Counted from the first letter of the stretch, positions 16,925-27,813 are shown. The stretch: DNA of 64,000 nt from Hymenobacter setariae (GCF_007713685.1 NZ_VMRJ01000002.1:496001-560000); one strand, 5' to 3'. The notes: generated from the sequence alone by a model not told the origin. Numbers and translations: made by a program.

Positions 16925-16935
16925 AAGTCAGCAGC

Positions 16936-17730
16936 CTAGCTCTGCCGCACGACCACACTGCCGTTGGTGGTCACGGCTTTAACTGGCTGGCCACCTTTGC
17001 CTAGCGCGGTATTGACCTCGTGCTTGCGGCTTTTGGGGTCGCTCTGCGGGAGGGTGGTCTTGAGGCTACCGTTGGTAGTGCTGGTCGAAAACTGGGCTGA
17101 GTAGTCGGCCGGTACCTCCCACCTGATGCTGCCGTTCACGGTTTCTACGTCGAGGCCACTGCCCTGCCACTGGTTGCCGCTGAGCTTGATGGAGAGACTG
17201 CCATTGACGGCCTTGCCCTGTACCTGGCCCCCTAGGTCAGCCAGTGACACGCTACCATTTTGGGCGCTGAATTTGATGGCCGACTGCACACCAGCGAGGT
17301 GAATGCTACCGTTTTGGGTGGTGAGGGCCAGCGCCATGCGGCGCGGCACAAACACCTCGTAGCTGACCGCGGCCCGCTCTACGCCATTTGGCACCTTGGC
17401 AACCAACTCGTTGCTTGCAGTGCTGATGCGAATAGCCGTGGCTTGCGCCTTAGCTTCGGCCTCAGTATCAGCCCACGCCGTTACTTTGGCTCGCACGCGC
17501 ACATCGGGGCCATCCCATCCCTTCACGCTGATGCTGCCGTTGGTGCTGGCATCGATGGTGAGTGGCTGCCCAACTGCGGCAGGCAAAGTCAGGTCACGAG
17601 TTTCGCAAAAGAGCTTTTGGCGGCCGTCATTACGCTCCTGACAAGTAGAGGTAAAAGTGGGCGCCGGAACGGTTTGGGCAGTGGCGGCCAGCCCGCTTAG
17701 TAGCAGCAGGCTTAATACGAGCGGTTTCAT
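16936..17730 (-). CDS. Exported DUF4097-type beta-helix protein with seven NGS repeats
   Basis: This 264-residue protein has a signal peptide (1-19). The mature part is built from strand repeats each carrying Asn-Gly-Ser: NGSISV, NGSIHL, NGSVSL, NGSLSI, NGSIRW, NGSLKT and NGSVVV. This is the pattern of DUF4097 (putative adhesin or auto-transporter-like beta-helix), found often in Bacteroidota near ECF sigma/anti-sigma loci. Two Cys near the mature N-terminus (TSTCQER and LFCETR) could form a disulfide. Function is unknown. Confidence 0.8.
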   Translation of the reverse strand: MKPLVLSLLLLSGLAATAQTVPAPTFTSTCQERNDGRQKLFCETRDLTLPAAVGQPLTIDASTNGSISVKGWDGPDVRVRAKVTAWADTEAEAKAQATAIRISTASNELVAKVPNGVERAAVSYEVFVPRRMALALTTQNGSIHLAGVQSAIKFSAQNGSVSLADLGGQVQGKAVNGSLSIKLSGNQWQGSGLDVETVNGSIRWEVPADYSAQFSTSTTNGSLKTTLPQSDPKSRKHEVNTALGKGGQPVKAVTTNGSVVVRQS

Positions 17731-17883
17731 GTGTAGCGAAATAAAAGTGAGTGGATGGCCTCAAGAGTGCCGACAAAAGGGGTACCGGCCATCGGCGCAT
17801 TCGTTACAGGTACCTAGGGCTTTTTTGTAGCCTGCGCCTTCAGATGCCACGGCTATACCTAGGCAAGGATAAGCCAAAACTAA

Positions 17884-17919
17884 CACGCCCCTACCTCCAG
17901 CAACAGAAGTAGGGGCGTG
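17884..17919. terminator. Hairpin downstream of the prolyl oligopeptidase gene
   Basis: The perfect 11-base stem CACGCCCCTAC/GTAGGGGCGTG has a 14-base loop. On the minus strand it is followed by TTAGTTTTGG, a moderate T-rich tract. Confidence 0.7.
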
Positions 17920-17939
17920 CCGATGACTATTGGTTGAGA

Positions 17940-20069
<2,130 letters not shown>

Positions 20070-20117
20070 AAGCAAGTGTGGATTACGGGACTAGGGAGCC
20101 CGCAAAGTACAACTTGC

Positions 20118-20609
20118 TCAGGAAAAAAGGCTGCCCTGCTGCTCGGGCTGCTCAAAAGCTAGCAGCCATTGCTTGCGCACCAAGCCACCCGCGTAGCCAG
20201 TGAGCGAGCCATTGGCACCCACAATGCGGTGGCAAGGCCACACTATCGGAAGAGGGTTTTGGCCATTGGCCGCGCCCACCGCTCGCACCGACTTGGGGTT
20301 GTTCAGCCGCTTGGCAATGTCGAGGTATGAGGCCGTGCGGCCGTGCCCTACTCCCGCGAGAGCAGCCCACACCTGGCGTTGGAAGTCGGTGCCCGTGAGG
20401 GGCGCACACACCAAATTAAACTCGCGCAGCTCGCCGGCAAAGTATGCCTTGAGTTGATAATAAGGCGCTTGCAAGCACACGGCTAGGTCGGCCGGGGCAG
20501 TAGGCGCCGGAGCCTCGCGGTCGAGGAAACGAACCGCGTGCAAGCCCGCATCGGAAGCGCTGAGCGCCAGCATGCCAAGGGGCGAATAGAGGTAGGCCAG
20601 CATTTCCAT
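20118..20609 (-). CDS. ogt: Methylated-DNA--protein-cysteine methyltransferase (Ogt-type)
   Basis: This 163-residue protein carries the active-site motif PCHRIV, with the acceptor Cys126, a preceding helix-turn-helix with YLDIAKRLNNPKSVRAVG (the DNA-binding helix and arginine finger) and the C-terminal GYAGGLVRKQWLL. It repairs O6-alkylguanine by moving the alkyl group to its own Cys, in a suicide reaction. Length fits the short Ogt forms without an Ada regulatory domain. It lies upstream of prolyl oligopeptidase on the same strand. Confidence 0.95.
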   Translation of the reverse strand: MEMLAYLYSPLGMLALSASDAGLHAVRFLDREAPAPTAPADLAVCLQAPYYQLKAYFAGELREFNLVCAPLTGTDFQRQVWAALAGVGHGRTASYLDIAKRLNNPKSVRAVGAANGQNPLPIVWPCHRIVGANGSLTGYAGGLVRKQWLLAFEQPEQQGSLFS

Positions 20610-20675
20610 AGGATAAAAGCTAAGATGGCTACTACCTGCAAGGTACGCACGGATGCTACTATAGCACGGGAGTCA

Positions 20676-20822
20676 CCTAGGGCTCATCGGCCGTGAGACC
20701 CCACCCCCAGCCCCCCCTCTGGGGGTAGGGAGCCGACCGCAAGCAGACGTCCGCATTCATCAAGTTCCCCTCACCCGGAGAGGAGGGCCGGGGGTGGGGT
20801 CTCACAGCTGACGAGCCCTAGG
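20676..20822. repeat. 147-base C/G-rich palindromic element
   Basis: The 45-base arms 20676-20720 and 20778-20822 are near-perfect inverted repeats. They contain GTGAGACCCCACCCCCAGCC and are capped at both ends by CCTAGGGCTC/GAGCCCTAGG. The 57-base centre contains a further small pyrimidine-rich stretch. A 'gagaccccacccccagcc' core is a common intergenic repeat type in bacteria. It lies between two genes on the minus strand and could act as a small non-autonomous mobile element. Confidence 0.8.
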
Positions 20823-20840
20823 CAAACCTATTACCTCAAA

Positions 20841-20873
20841 AAAAAGAGATGCCCCGATGAGGCATCTCTTTTT
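20841..20873. terminator. Rho-independent terminator
   Basis: AAAAAGAGATGCC/GGCATCTCTTTTT with a 7-base loop lies 32 bases after the GH1-like gene (minus strand), with A and T runs on either side. Confidence 0.85.
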
Positions 20874-20904
20874 AATACAATACATAAAATGGCTTTCCTT
20901 GAGA

Positions 20905-22095
20905 CTAGCTCAGTGCTAAAGCGGGCTTGCGGTCGAGCACGGCTGACACGGTAGCTTGGGCTTCGTGCAGGGCCTCGGCGCTGGGCTGGTGTAGGATGCG
21001 GTGGGGTGGGCCGTCGGGGTGCAGAGCAGCATCCCACATGCCCGAGTGGTGCCAGTGGTCGAGGAAGTCCCAGTCGGGCCGGTCCACGATGGGGTAGAGG
21101 CACACGCCAAGCAACGGCACGCCTTGCTGAATTGCAGCGGCGCACTCGCGGCCTATCATCTTAAGCCACAGCGGCCGGTCGATGCCGGGGTGGCTGGTTT
21201 CGGTGAGGGCTACGGGGCGGCCATAGCGGCGGTGCCCTTCTTTGAGTAGCTCGCGCAGGTTGCGCCAGCGTGAGTCGGGGTGCGGGTCGTTCCAGCCTAG
21301 GCGGCGGCCCGAGCCTACTTCCCACTGGTTGTCGTAGTAGTAGTTAAAGCCAATGATGTCCATGAACTCGGGCCGGCCGCCCAACTCGGGGCTCACGCGG
21401 CCCGCCAGAATGTCGGTAGCCTGGTACTGCCACTCGTGGTGCTGCTTGGCTTCGCGCTTTTGCTGCGGGGTGGCATCATGCGGCGCCACCACATTCACCA
21501 GCGGCTCGGTGGTAAGGATACGGATGCTGGGGTCAGCCTCGCGCAGGGCTACCACGCCCTCGATGTAGGCGCGCATCAGGGCGTACTTCACTTCCCATCC
21601 TAGGCGCACGCCGTAGGGCGAAGTGGCCCGTACCTCGCCGCCGGCCCAACTCAAAAAGCTAACCTCGTTGATAGGCGTGACGATGAGGGTGCCTTCGGGC
21701 CGCTCGGAGCGGTAGAAATCGACAAAGGCCCGGCACAGCGCTGCAAAGCGCCGCGCAAACATGGGGTGCAGGGGCGTCAGGTCGTCGGGGAAGCCGAAGT
21801 GGCACATGTCCCACACCTGCTGGATGCCGTGGCGCTGCCCGGCGTCGAGCATCGTCTTCACGGTGCTCCAGTCGTAGTGGTAAGGTGTTTTCTCGATAAA
21901 GGCCCAGCGGATGCCTTCGCGCACAGTTTTGACCTGAAACTGCCCTAGGTCGGTGTAATCCTGGTCGAGCAGCTGCAAATGGCCGGTGAGGGGTAGAAAA
22001 TCGACCCGGTTGCCAAACGCATTGAGCTGGTCGGTGCACTCGTAGCCGCCCCACCAGAAAGACTGAAAGGGGCTGTCGGTCATAGAAGACATCAT
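20905..22095 (-). CDS. Glycoside hydrolase family 1-like protein
   Basis: This 396-residue protein has a (beta/alpha)8 glycosidase pattern: the acid/base Glu144 in TPINEVSF, the nucleophile Glu299 in LTETSH, and NYYYDNQW on a strand between them. These fit clan GH-A, closest to GH1 beta-glucosidases, though it is shorter than the usual 440-470. No signal peptide is seen, so it is probably cytoplasmic. It follows the CDF transporter gene by 36 bases on the same strand and ends at a strong terminator. Its sugar substrate is unknown. Confidence 0.75.
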   Translation of the reverse strand: MMSSMTDSPFQSFWWGGYECTDQLNAFGNRVDFLPLTGHLQLLDQDYTDLGQFQVKTVREGIRWAFIEKTPYHYDWSTVKTMLDAGQRHGIQQVWDMCHFGFPDDLTPLHPMFARRFAALCRAFVDFYRSERPEGTLIVTPINEVSFLSWAGGEVRATSPYGVRLGWEVKYALMRAYIEGVVALREADPSIRILTTEPLVNVVAPHDATPQQKREAKQHHEWQYQATDILAGRVSPELGGRPEFMDIIGFNYYYDNQWEVGSGRRLGWNDPHPDSRWRNLRELLKEGHRRYGRPVALTETSHPGIDRPLWLKMIGRECAAAIQQGVPLLGVCLYPIVDRPDWDFLDHWHHSGMWDAALHPDGPPHRILHQPSAEALHEAQATVSAVLDRKPALALS

Positions 22096-22131
22096 AGGGT
22101 AAGTGGGTATAATGCTGTCATTGGCAAAAGC

Positions 22132-23055
22132 TTATTCGCGGTTAACCAATGACTTGGCTTCGATAAAAATGCGCTTAAACTCGGGGTGCGCGGCCCGGAT
22201 GCGGTCTTGCACCGCCTCCACGGCTTCTTCAACCTGCGTGGCCGTCAGGTGGTCTTCAAAGTCCACATCGAGGGCCAGCATTACCTCATCGGGAGCGAGG
22301 TACATAGTAAGTGGCGGGCGCACCTGCGACACACCGGGCGTTTGGCGAGCTAGGTCCTGCACCTGCTGGGTGGTGGCCTCGTCCACGCCTTCACCCGTTA
22401 GCAGGTCTTTGGTGCGCGACACCAGCAGCACGGCCACGCCCATCAGCAGCAGGCCAATAATGATAGAAGCGCCCCCATCGAAAAGCGGGTTGTTTAGCAA
22501 ATGTCCAAAATAAACGCCTAATAACGCAATCAAGAGGCCCGCCACGGCGGCTACGTTCTCTAGTACCGAGGCAAAAACGGCCGGGTCGCGGCTCGTGCGC
22601 AGCGTGTGCCAGAAGTTGCTACCGGCCGCTTGTTTTTCGAGCAGCGCTCGAATAGCTAGCCACGCCGCCGCGCCCTCAAACACCACCGACAAGCCTAGCA
22701 CGATGTAGTTCCACTTGGGGTCAGTGAGTGGCTCGGGGTGCTCTAGGTGCTTGATGCCTTCGTAAAAAGACATGCCGCCCCCAATGGCGAAGATGAGTAC
22801 TGCTACAATTAATGCCCAGAAATACAGCTCCTTGCCGTGGCCAAACGGGTGCTTGGCGTCGGCGGGGCGCTGGCTGCGGCTCATGCCGTAGAGTAGCAGT
22901 CCCCCGTTGCCGGTATCGACCAACGAGTGGATGCCCTCGGAGAGCATGGCTGAGGAGCCGGTGATATAGGCCGCCACAAATTTGCTGACGGCGATGGCTA
23001 CGTTGGCTGCGATGCCGCCGTAGAGCGAAAGTTTAGAAGAAGAGGCTGCTGACAT
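22132..23055 (-). CDS. Cation diffusion facilitator (CDF) family transporter
   Basis: This 307-residue protein has a six-helix membrane domain (1-215) with EGIHSLVDTGNG in the second helix and FDGGASIIIG in the fifth, the usual metal-site helices. The C-terminal cytoplasmic domain (220-300, MLALDVDFEDHLTATQVEEAVEAVQ split across the metal-binding fold) has the alpha-beta-beta-alpha-beta pattern. CDF proteins export divalent metals such as Zn, Fe or Mn in exchange for protons; the metal is not determined here. It is probably the first gene of a unit with the downstream GH1-like gene. Confidence 0.9.
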   Translation of the reverse strand: MSAASSSKLSLYGGIAANVAIAVSKFVAAYITGSSAMLSEGIHSLVDTGNGGLLLYGMSRSQRPADAKHPFGHGKELYFWALIVAVLIFAIGGGMSFYEGIKHLEHPEPLTDPKWNYIVLGLSVVFEGAAAWLAIRALLEKQAAGSNFWHTLRTSRDPAVFASVLENVAAVAGLLIALLGVYFGHLLNNPLFDGGASIIIGLLLMGVAVLLVSRTKDLLTGEGVDEATTQQVQDLARQTPGVSQVRPPLTMYLAPDEVMLALDVDFEDHLTATQVEEAVEAVQDRIRAAHPEFKRIFIEAKSLVNRE

Positions 23056-23457
23056 GCGAAGGTGGATTGTACGCGTTAAGACGGCCGAGGTTGGGATGCT
23101 TGCCGGCCGTTCGGCTTCGCAACCTCACTCAGGTGCCTATTCCTTAAGGTCTGTGCCAAGGATGAATAAGAAGATTCACTACCTGCCGCAGTAACCCTAG
23201 GTAGCCCGGCGCTCCATAAAATGGTACAGCACCGACCCGCGCAAAAATACCTGAAACCAGGTATAGCGTATAGTATTATTTTAAGGGAAATTTGTGGTTG
23301 AGTAATTAACTTCTCTTATGAAGGGTGCACAGCATGTAGTTGGCTATCAGTTTAAATCAACTTGTGTTGCAGTTTATTGTACTCGATAACACCTATCGAG
23401 CCTAGCGCTATACCTAATAGTAGGTAAGGTGAGGCCTACGTTCTTCTTGTCCCTACT
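23056..23457. other. Control region between divergent CDF and 7TMR-kinase genes
   Basis: This 402-base gap holds the 16-base palindrome at 23248-23263 and an A/T-rich stretch (23265-23400). There is no conserved gene. The element TAGTATTATTTTAAGGG near 23271 is the best promoter-like stretch but does not match TAnnTTTG exactly. Confidence 0.4.
23247..23264. promoter_or_regulatory. Palindrome ATACCTGAAACCAGGTAT, candidate operator
   Basis: The perfect dyad TACCTG-AAAC-CAGGTA, extended by A/T on both sides, lies 194 bases upstream of the 7TMR-kinase gene. LuxR/NarL-type regulators bind short dyads of this size, so this could be the binding site of the co-encoded response regulator. It has no T run and is too short to be a likely terminator. 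Confidence 0.45.
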
Positions 23458-25407
23458 ATGCGTTGGCTTTGGATAGTTTGGTTGGGGTGCATAGTGCCTA
23501 CGGTGGCGCACGCCAGCGCTAGCGCTGCGCCAAGTGATACCCTTTGGCTAGAAGCCAGCAATGCGGGACCTTGGAACCCCTACCTGAGCTACTGCCTCGA
23601 CTCCCGCAGCCAGCCCAACACCGGGCAGCGGGCGGCCACCCTGTGGGCCGCAAAGCGCTTGCAGCCAGTGCCGCCCGGCCGCGTGTTGCAAGCAGGATTT
23701 ACGCAAGACCGGCTGTGGCTGCGGGCCGTAGTAGTAAATACGCTGCCTCAGCGCACCCGCTTTGTGTGGAGTGTATACGAGTTTGTGGATAGTGCCACGC
23801 TATTTGTGCAGCCTAGGGGCCAGGGGCTACCCCGCCGCACCGTAAGTACCAGTAGCCACATCATCGCCGACCAGCGGCCGTTTCCGGCGCGGGCGGCGTG
23901 CCTACCCTTTTGGCTTGAAGCCAATGCTAGCGCGGTGCTGTACCTAAGCCTCGAAAATCAGTCCGGCTCGCTCTACATTCCTACCGACATCACTACGACT
24001 GAGGATTTTTTGGCTTACGAGCAAGGCTTTATCGTGGTGAAGAACTGGACGTGGCTGCTCGGGCTGTACTTCAGTAGCGCTTTGTTCAACTTGCTGTTGT
24101 TCGCCTTCTTACGCGACAAAATTCATTTGTGGTACGGCGCGTATGTGTTCTTCATTACGCTGTTTTTGATGATGGAAGACGGGCTCGATGGCCTGCTGCT
24201 GCCGCAGGCTACGTACGGCCTAGGGTGGCAGTTAGGGCAATACAGCCTTTTGCTACTAGCGCTGGGCTGCGGGGTGCGCATCATGGCTATTTTCTTGCGG
24301 CTACGCCAAGGCTGGCCACGCCTGTATCGCCTCAGCTGGGTGCTGAGCGGCTTGGCGGCGGGGTATGCCCTAGGGTATGCCTTGCTGGCCCAGCCGCTGT
24401 TGCGCGCCGATGCCGCCGGCCACCGCTTGGCTTGGCTCAATGCGGGGCGTGAGGCCTTGCTGTGGGGTATTCTGGGGGCCAGCGTTTTTATTTTGGCAGC
24501 AGTCTGGAGCCAAGGCCGAGCGCCGCACCGGCGCCTAGCAGCACTCTATGGGCTTACGTATCTGTTTTTCTTTGGAGGCAGCGTCAACTTTCTGCTTAAT
24601 CGCACGGGGCTGGTCAACATCCACTTAGTAGACCCCAACGCCCTGGCCTGGGGCTTGGCCCTAGAGCTCTTTACCCTAAGCGCGCTGCTGACGGGGCGTT
24701 TTCGCCACACGCTGCGCCAGAATGCCGAGTTGCGGGTGCGCCAGCTGCGCGAGCGCGAACTGGCTGGCCGCCGCCTCATCATGGCGCAGGAAGAAGAGCG
24801 CGAAGCCCTGGCCCGCGAGCTGCACGATGCGCTAGCCCCTAGCCTAACGGCGCTCCACCTAGCTTGGCAGGGGCGCCAAGTGCGGCAAGCCCTGGCCGAA
24901 GCGCCCGCTGTGCTCGCCGATACCCACGAGCAAACCGAGGCCCTGCTGCGCCAGGTGCGCCACGATGTGCGCACCCTTAGCCAAGGCATGCTGCCCACCT
25001 TGCACGGCGAGCCGCCGCCCTTGCCCGAGGCCGTGGGCCTGCTCACCGAAACCCTAAGCCTGGCCGATACTGGCCCGCGCGTGCACTGCTACTGCGATGC
25101 GGCCACCGCTACGCTGCCCATGCCCGTGCAGCAGGCGGCCTACCGCATGGTGGCTGAGCTGCTGCACAATGCCCTGCGCCACGCCCAGGCAGCAGAGGTG
25201 TGGGTAGATGTGCGCCGCCTGCCTAACAGTCTGCGTCTGGTAGTGTCCGACAATGGCCGGGGCTTTGACCCCCAGGCTGAGCTTGCTCGGCGTGGGGGCC
25301 TAGGGCTGCGGGGCGTGCGGGCCCGGGCTGGCTACCTGCGTGGCCATGTGCAGGTGCAGTCTCAGCTTGGCCACGGGGCTAGCATTATCGTAGAAATACC
25401 TGTATAA
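23458..25407 (+). CDS. 7TMR-DISM sensor histidine kinase
   Basis: This 649-residue protein has a signal peptide (1-20), a 7TMR-DISMED2-type extracellular domain (about 45-185, with carbohydrate-binding-like beta fold), seven membrane helices (about 195-410) and a cytoplasmic kinase. The kinase is of the HisKA_3 (NarX/LytS-like) type: the phospho-acceptor His near residue 456 in ARELHDALAPSL, then an ATPase with ELLHNALRHA and DNGRGFD...GGLGLRG. It senses an unknown external ligand, perhaps a sugar. It overlaps in function with the LuxR-type regulator encoded 13 bases downstream. Confidence 0.92.
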   Translation: MRWLWIVWLGCIVPTVAHASASAAPSDTLWLEASNAGPWNPYLSYCLDSRSQPNTGQRAATLWAAKRLQPVPPGRVLQAGFTQDRLWLRAVVVNTLPQRTRFVWSVYEFVDSATLFVQPRGQGLPRRTVSTSSHIIADQRPFPARAACLPFWLEANASAVLYLSLENQSGSLYIPTDITTTEDFLAYEQGFIVVKNWTWLLGLYFSSALFNLLLFAFLRDKIHLWYGAYVFFITLFLMMEDGLDGLLLPQATYGLGWQLGQYSLLLLALGCGVRIMAIFLRLRQGWPRLYRLSWVLSGLAAGYALGYALLAQPLLRADAAGHRLAWLNAGREALLWGILGASVFILAAVWSQGRAPHRRLAALYGLTYLFFFGGSVNFLLNRTGLVNIHLVDPNALAWGLALELFTLSALLTGRFRHTLRQNAELRVRQLRERELAGRRLIMAQEEEREALARELHDALAPSLTALHLAWQGRQVRQALAEAPAVLADTHEQTEALLRQVRHDVRTLSQGMLPTLHGEPPPLPEAVGLLTETLSLADTGPRVHCYCDAATATLPMPVQQAAYRMVAELLHNALRHAQAAEVWVDVRRLPNSLRLVVSDNGRGFDPQAELARRGGLGLRGVRARAGYLRGHVQVQSQLGHGASIIVEIPV

Positions 25408-25420
25408 AAATCAGCGTCTT

Positions 25421-26086
25421 ATGCCTTGCCGCCTGCTACTTGTAGATGACCACCCGGTGCTGACGCGCGGGCTGGCCACGCTGCTCAGCCAAGAGCCCGA
25501 CCTAGTAGTGAGTGGGCAATTTGCGAGTGGCGACGCCCTGCTAGCTTTTCTGAAAGCCGCGTCCACGCTGCCCGCCGATGTGCTGCTGCTCGACTTGCGC
25601 CTGCCACCGCCCCACGATGGTCTAAGCTTACTGCCGCGCCTGCGCCGCGAGTGGCCAGCGCTCAAGGTACTTATTTTTAGCAGTGCTACGTCGCCCGCCC
25701 TGGTGTCGCAAGTAGCAGCAGCAGGCGCGCACGGTTTTCTCGATAAGGCGGTAGAAGCCAGCGCTCTGCTAGCCGCCATCAGGGCGGTGCACACTGAGCA
25801 GCTGGTTTTCCCGGCGCGGGTGCAAGTGCGGCCGCTTGCCTTGGCCCAGCCGGTGGCTGCGCCCGACCAACAGGCAGCCGATACCTTGCTGCGCCTGCGC
25901 CAACTCTCGGCCCGCGAGCGCGAGGTAGCGGGGTTGGTGCGCGAGGGGCTATCAACGCGGGTCATTGCCGCGCGGCTGTCGCTATCGGAGCTAACCGTGA
26001 GTACCCACCGCCGCAATCTAATGCAGAAGCTAGGTGTGCATGGCTTGGCCGACTTGGTGCGCTTTGCCCACGAGCACGGGCTATGA
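25421..26086 (+). CDS. NarL/LuxR-family response regulator
   Basis: This 221-residue protein has a receiver domain (1-125) with acidic residues DD at 9-10, the phospho-acceptor Asp58 (LLLDLRLP) and a Lys in FLDKAVE, and a LuxR-type helix-turn-helix at 155-220 (LSAREREVAGLVREGLSTRVIAARL, then STHRRNLMQKLGV, the recognition helix). It is the partner of the upstream 7TMR kinase (13-base gap), and a palindrome upstream of the pair is a candidate binding site. A strong terminator follows. Confidence 0.93.
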   Translation: MPCRLLLVDDHPVLTRGLATLLSQEPDLVVSGQFASGDALLAFLKAASTLPADVLLLDLRLPPPHDGLSLLPRLRREWPALKVLIFSSATSPALVSQVAAAGAHGFLDKAVEASALLAAIRAVHTEQLVFPARVQVRPLALAQPVAAPDQQAADTLLRLRQLSAREREVAGLVREGLSTRVIAARLSLSELTVSTHRRNLMQKLGVHGLADLVRFAHEHGL

Positions 26087-26105
26087 GCGGAAGCTAGTAA
26101 AAAGC

Positions 26106-26139
26106 AAAAAGCCCTCAGCGCGAACGCTGAGGGCTTTTA
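26106..26139. terminator. Bidirectional terminator
   Basis: AAAAAGCCCTCAGCG (26106-26120), loop CGAA, then CGCTGAGGGCTTTT. It lies between the response regulator gene and the convergent tRNA gene. Confidence 0.92.
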
Positions 26140-26145
26140 TAAGAG

Positions 26146-26218
26146 AGCCGATTATTGGACTCGAACCAACGACCTGCTCATTACGAATGAGCTGCTCTAC
26201 CAGCTGAGCTAAATCGGC
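26146..26218 (-). tRNA. tRNA-Thr (anticodon CGU)
   Basis: The minus strand folds as a complete cloverleaf: acceptor GCCGATT/AATCGGC, D stem GCTC/GAGC, anticodon stem GCTCA/TGAGC with loop TTCGTAA (anticodon CGT at positions 34-36), variable AGGTC, T stem GTTGG/CCAAT with loop TTCGAGT, discriminator T. It reads ACG. CCA is not encoded and would be added after transcription. Confidence 0.95.
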
Positions 26219-26362
26219 CTATACGCCAGCGGCCATCTGCTGCTGGGGCTGCAAAGATAACACGCCGCGCGGAAGCCGCACAAGCTTAGGTGAAATTTTA
26301 CGCAACCTAGCGGCGTGGTACGCGTCTCACCACTGGTAGCCACGTAGCGGCTGCTTAGCCTT

Positions 26363-26803
26363 ATGAAACTATTGCCTTCGCTGGCTGCCGGCTTTACCGG
26401 AGCCGTAGCCCTGACCATTCTGCACGAAACAGTGCGCCACCTGCGCCCCCACGATGCGCCCCGCATGGACGTGCTCGGCGAGCGCGGCTTGCGCAAGCTC
26501 CTAGGCTTGGCCGACGCCCCACAGCCCGATGAATCGACGGCTTACGTAGCGACGATGGCCGGCGATATACTCAGCAACGGGTTGTATTATACGCTAGTAG
26601 GCAGTGGCAAGCACAGTCTGCGCCGCGGTGTGCTGCTGGGCGCCGCCGCAGGTGTGGGCGGCGTGCTGCTGCCCGGCCCCCTAGGGCTAGGCGAAGCCCC
26701 CAGCAACCGAACGCCCCAAACCCAGGCCATGACCGTGGCTTGGTATACCCTAGGGGGGCTAGTAGCCGGTGCCGTGGCCCAAGCCCTGCGTCGCGGTAAA
26801 TAG
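26363..26803 (+). CDS. Hypothetical small membrane protein
   Basis: This 146-residue protein has hydrophobic segments at about 5-20, 67-80, 88-107 (GVLLGAAAGVGGVLLPGPLGLG) and 121-140, suggesting three or four membrane passes. Between them is a charged loop (HLRPHDAPRMDVLGERGLRK). No family signature is recognised, though similar proteins are often annotated hypothetical in related genomes. It stands alone between a tRNA gene and ldcA, and converges on ldcA. Confidence 0.7.
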   Translation: MKLLPSLAAGFTGAVALTILHETVRHLRPHDAPRMDVLGERGLRKLLGLADAPQPDESTAYVATMAGDILSNGLYYTLVGSGKHSLRRGVLLGAAAGVGGVLLPGPLGLGEAPSNRTPQTQAMTVAWYTLGGLVAGAVAQALRRGK

Positions 26804-26826
26804 CGCTATTCGCAGAAAGTCAGTCG

Positions 26827-27729
26827 TTATTGATGGAGCTGGCTGCCGGTAGCGTCGACTACCAGCTTGGCCGGCCGGCCTACTACCAGTGCTTGGTTGT
26901 CAGCCTCATGCCCTACCGGAAAGCTGTATCCAACCGGAAAGGTATAGCGCTGCGCGTAGTAGTCGATAATCTGGTAGGCATCTTGGCCAAAGGGTACGGC
27001 ATTGTCGCGCATTTGCGAAAAATGACCGACGACTAAGCCCGCTAGGCCAGCTAGCTGGCCGCTGCGGTGCAGATGCAGCAGCATGCGGTCGATATGATAC
27101 AAGTACTCGTCTAGGTCTTCGAGAAACAGGATGCGCCCCGTGAAATCGGCCTGCGAGCTGGTGCCCGTAATGGTATGCAACAGGCTCAGGTTGCCGCCTA
27201 CCAGCTCGCCGGTGGCCGTGCCGGGGCGGTTGAGGGCGTGCGCTGGAGCCGTATAAGTAGCCGGCTCGCCCACCAGCGCAGCGTGCAGGCTGGCCACAGC
27301 AGCGGCGCCACCCTCCTGGCCAAAGAGCACTGGCATCACGCCATGAATACTTTGGTAGCCTAGGCGCAGCAAGTGGCAGTTGAGCACGGTGATATCAGAA
27401 AACCCTGCCACCCACTTGGGCGCCTCGGCAAAGCGGCTGAAATCCAAGGTGTCGACTAATCGGGCCGTGCCGTAACCGCCGCGGGCGCAGAAAATAGCCC
27501 GGATGCTGGGGTCGTCGAGTTGGCGCTGAAAATCGCGGCGGCGTAGGTCGTCATCGCCGGCAAATTGGTGGCTGGCCGCCCCAATACTCTCGCCCACCAC
27601 TACCTCCAGGCCCCAGTCGGCGAGGGTTTGCTGGGCAAACGCTACTTCGGCCGACGTGATTTTGCGTGCGGTGCTGACAAGCGCTACACGTTGGCCGGGC
27701 TGGAGAAAAGGAGGGGCGAGAGGTGGCAT
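26827..27729 (-). CDS. ldcA: LD-carboxypeptidase (S66 family)
   Basis: This 300-residue protein matches peptidase family S66: RVALVSTARKI at the start, ARGGYGTARL (82-91) on the substrate-binding strand, nucleophile Ser111 in GFSDIT, then the acidic LFLEDLDEYLYHIDRML region and the catalytic His in PVGHEADN. LdcA removes the terminal D-Ala from cytoplasmic L,D-tetrapeptides during cell-wall recycling. MccF-type self-immunity enzymes have the same fold, so a role in peptide resistance is an alternative. Length fits. Confidence 0.9.
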   Translation of the reverse strand: MPPLAPPFLQPGQRVALVSTARKITSAEVAFAQQTLADWGLEVVVGESIGAASHQFAGDDDLRRRDFQRQLDDPSIRAIFCARGGYGTARLVDTLDFSRFAEAPKWVAGFSDITVLNCHLLRLGYQSIHGVMPVLFGQEGGAAAVASLHAALVGEPATYTAPAHALNRPGTATGELVGGNLSLLHTITGTSSQADFTGRILFLEDLDEYLYHIDRMLLHLHRSGQLAGLAGLVVGHFSQMRDNAVPFGQDAYQIIDYYAQRYTFPVGYSFPVGHEADNQALVVGRPAKLVVDATGSQLHQ

Positions 27730-27813
27730 AATTACAAGCTGAATAAGCTCGCAAATAAAGCTCGCAGGTACTACTATTCGACTTCTGCGGACCCAACAGC
27801 CCCTAGGTGCCCG

